The notes under the pieces are model-generated. The model had not been told where the DNA came from and ran no database searches. It saw nothing but the letters and a program-made list of their open reading frames with translations. This document shows, piece by piece, positions 63,744-64,000 of a stretch of DNA of 64,000 nt. Numbering within the stretch: the stretch's first letter is position 1; each line of letters begins with the position of its first letter. This DNA comes from Acidobacteriota bacterium (GTDB lineage: Bacteria; Acidobacteriota; Terriglobia; UBA7540). The DNA is taken from assembly GCA_021838785.1 (NCBI GenBank), contig JAKCCV010000014.1, positions 41,878 through 105,877 of the forward strand, given 5' to 3'. Both the position numbers and the translations under genes were made by a program.

Positions 63744-63887
63744 CTAGAAGTTAAAAAAAGTCAAATACGGTTCGCCGCGGATTTCGCGCAGCAGGAGGAG
63801 GGCGAGTTCGAGGGCATGGTAGTCGCCCCACATGGAGGATTCGCCCCGAGGAATCTTGCTCTCGGGCGGCACGTAGTACATCGTACG
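63744..63887 (-). pseudogene. C-terminal stump of an interrupted gene (GH88-like end?)
   Basis: On the minus strand about 45 codons end at a TAG (63746-63744) and read VPPESKIPRGESSMWGDYHA, then LELALLLLREIRGEPYL. The WGDYxxLExxLLLL pattern resembles the last helix of unsaturated-glucuronyl hydrolases, though this is weak. Coding similarity stops abruptly near 63887 in AT-rich sequence with an in-frame stop, next to a transposase start. The gene was probably cut by the insertion. Confidence 0.4.
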
Positions 63888-63930
63888 AATAGTTATTTAT
63901 AATATTGTGATTTGACGTTACAATCGGGGC

Positions 63931-64000
63931 ATGCCAAGAGTCGCCCCTAAGATTATGCTCGATTCGATGCAAAAGTCGCAGCTGCAAGATTGGGTGCGGG
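63931..64000 (+). CDS. Start of an IS630-type transposase (cut by window end)
   Basis: Twenty-three codons are visible, reading PRVAPKIMLDSMQKSQLQDW then VR. This resembles the N-terminus of IS630-family transposases (pattern APxIxLxxxxxxxLxxWVR), which begins a helix-turn-helix. The sequence before it is markedly AT-rich, with TATAAT at 63898-63903 about 28 bases before the ATG. The rest of the element lies outside the window. Confidence 0.5.
   Translation, partial: MPRVAPKIMLDSMQKSQLQDWVR

Noticed and set aside
1..64000. CRISPR arrays, rRNA genes, replication origin or other tRNAs
   Set aside because: No regularly spaced direct repeats, rRNA core sequences, DnaA-box clusters or additional tRNA T-arm/CCA patterns were noticed; selC is the only RNA gene I can support.

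Overview
The window is GC-rich (about 60 % by eye) bacterial chromosome, densely coded on both strands. Large hybrid sensor kinases, many exported glycoside hydrolases, a tricorn-type protease, a spermatogenesis-associated-20-like thioredoxin protein, Tat-exported sugar hydrolases and a tilS-hpt-ftsH-folP block together suggest an Acidobacteriota-like soil or sediment organism. This is inferred from gene content alone; there is no rRNA or other decisive marker.

Layout. 0-9.2 kb: the 3' end of galT, then five signalling genes on the + strand (two hybrid kinases, a receiver with a four-cysteine tail, an intact REC-GGDEF cyclase, and a degenerate REC-GGDEF paralogue). 9.3-15.7 kb: a small Cys-rich exported protein, a dienelactone hydrolase, larB, and a quinone/redox group (ubiX overlapping a VKOR gene, then ubiA) split by a GH20-like enzyme. 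15.9-27 kb: GH42 beta-galactosidase, tricorn protease, a selenocysteine-containing SelD (UGA read through, with a SECIS-like hairpin), GNAT, BON and beta-propeller hydrolase genes, and a radical SAM protein. 27-34.6 kb: a secreted orphan, a CBS protein flanked by a decayed copy of the neighbouring thioredoxin gene's 3' end, that thioredoxin gene, an MFS-acyltransferase fusion and a PIG-L deacetylase. 34.6-38.5 kb: a phage-like accessory island (terminase-like remnant, SAP-domain protein, membrane protein, DUF2971 protein, 5'-truncated integrase) ending 9 bp before selC, the tRNA for selenocysteine. 38.6-50.6 kb: a long minus-strand block (tilS, hpt, ftsH, aquaporin, folP, LON-domain protein, AAA ATPase, VWA protein, CoA-disulfide reductase-like protein, thioredoxin-like protein). 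50.7-64 kb: GH29, pfkA, a large TPR protein, a small membrane protein, thiE, an AI-2E-type permease, a two-gene propeller-hydrolase/sugar-porter cassette, GH27 with a ricin-type lectin tail, and at the right edge the start of an IS630-like transposase beside the stump of another gene.

How the genes work together. GH42, GH27, GH29, GH20-like and propeller hydrolases would release galactose, fucose and amino sugars outside the cytoplasm; galT and pfkA provide central metabolism for the products. SelD and tRNA-Sec in one window show that the host decodes UGA as selenocysteine, although selA and selB are not here. UbiX, UbiA and VKOR connect quinone synthesis with quinone-dependent disulfide formation.

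The most interesting observations are the SelD selenoprotein with its SECIS, the selC-adjacent phage-like island with a SAP-domain protein, the degenerate REC-GGDEF protein that keeps a c-di-GMP inhibitory-site motif, and an Hpt-family protein with a rewritten catalytic loop beside tilS and ftsH. I did not find a wholly new multi-gene system that can be defended from sequence alone.
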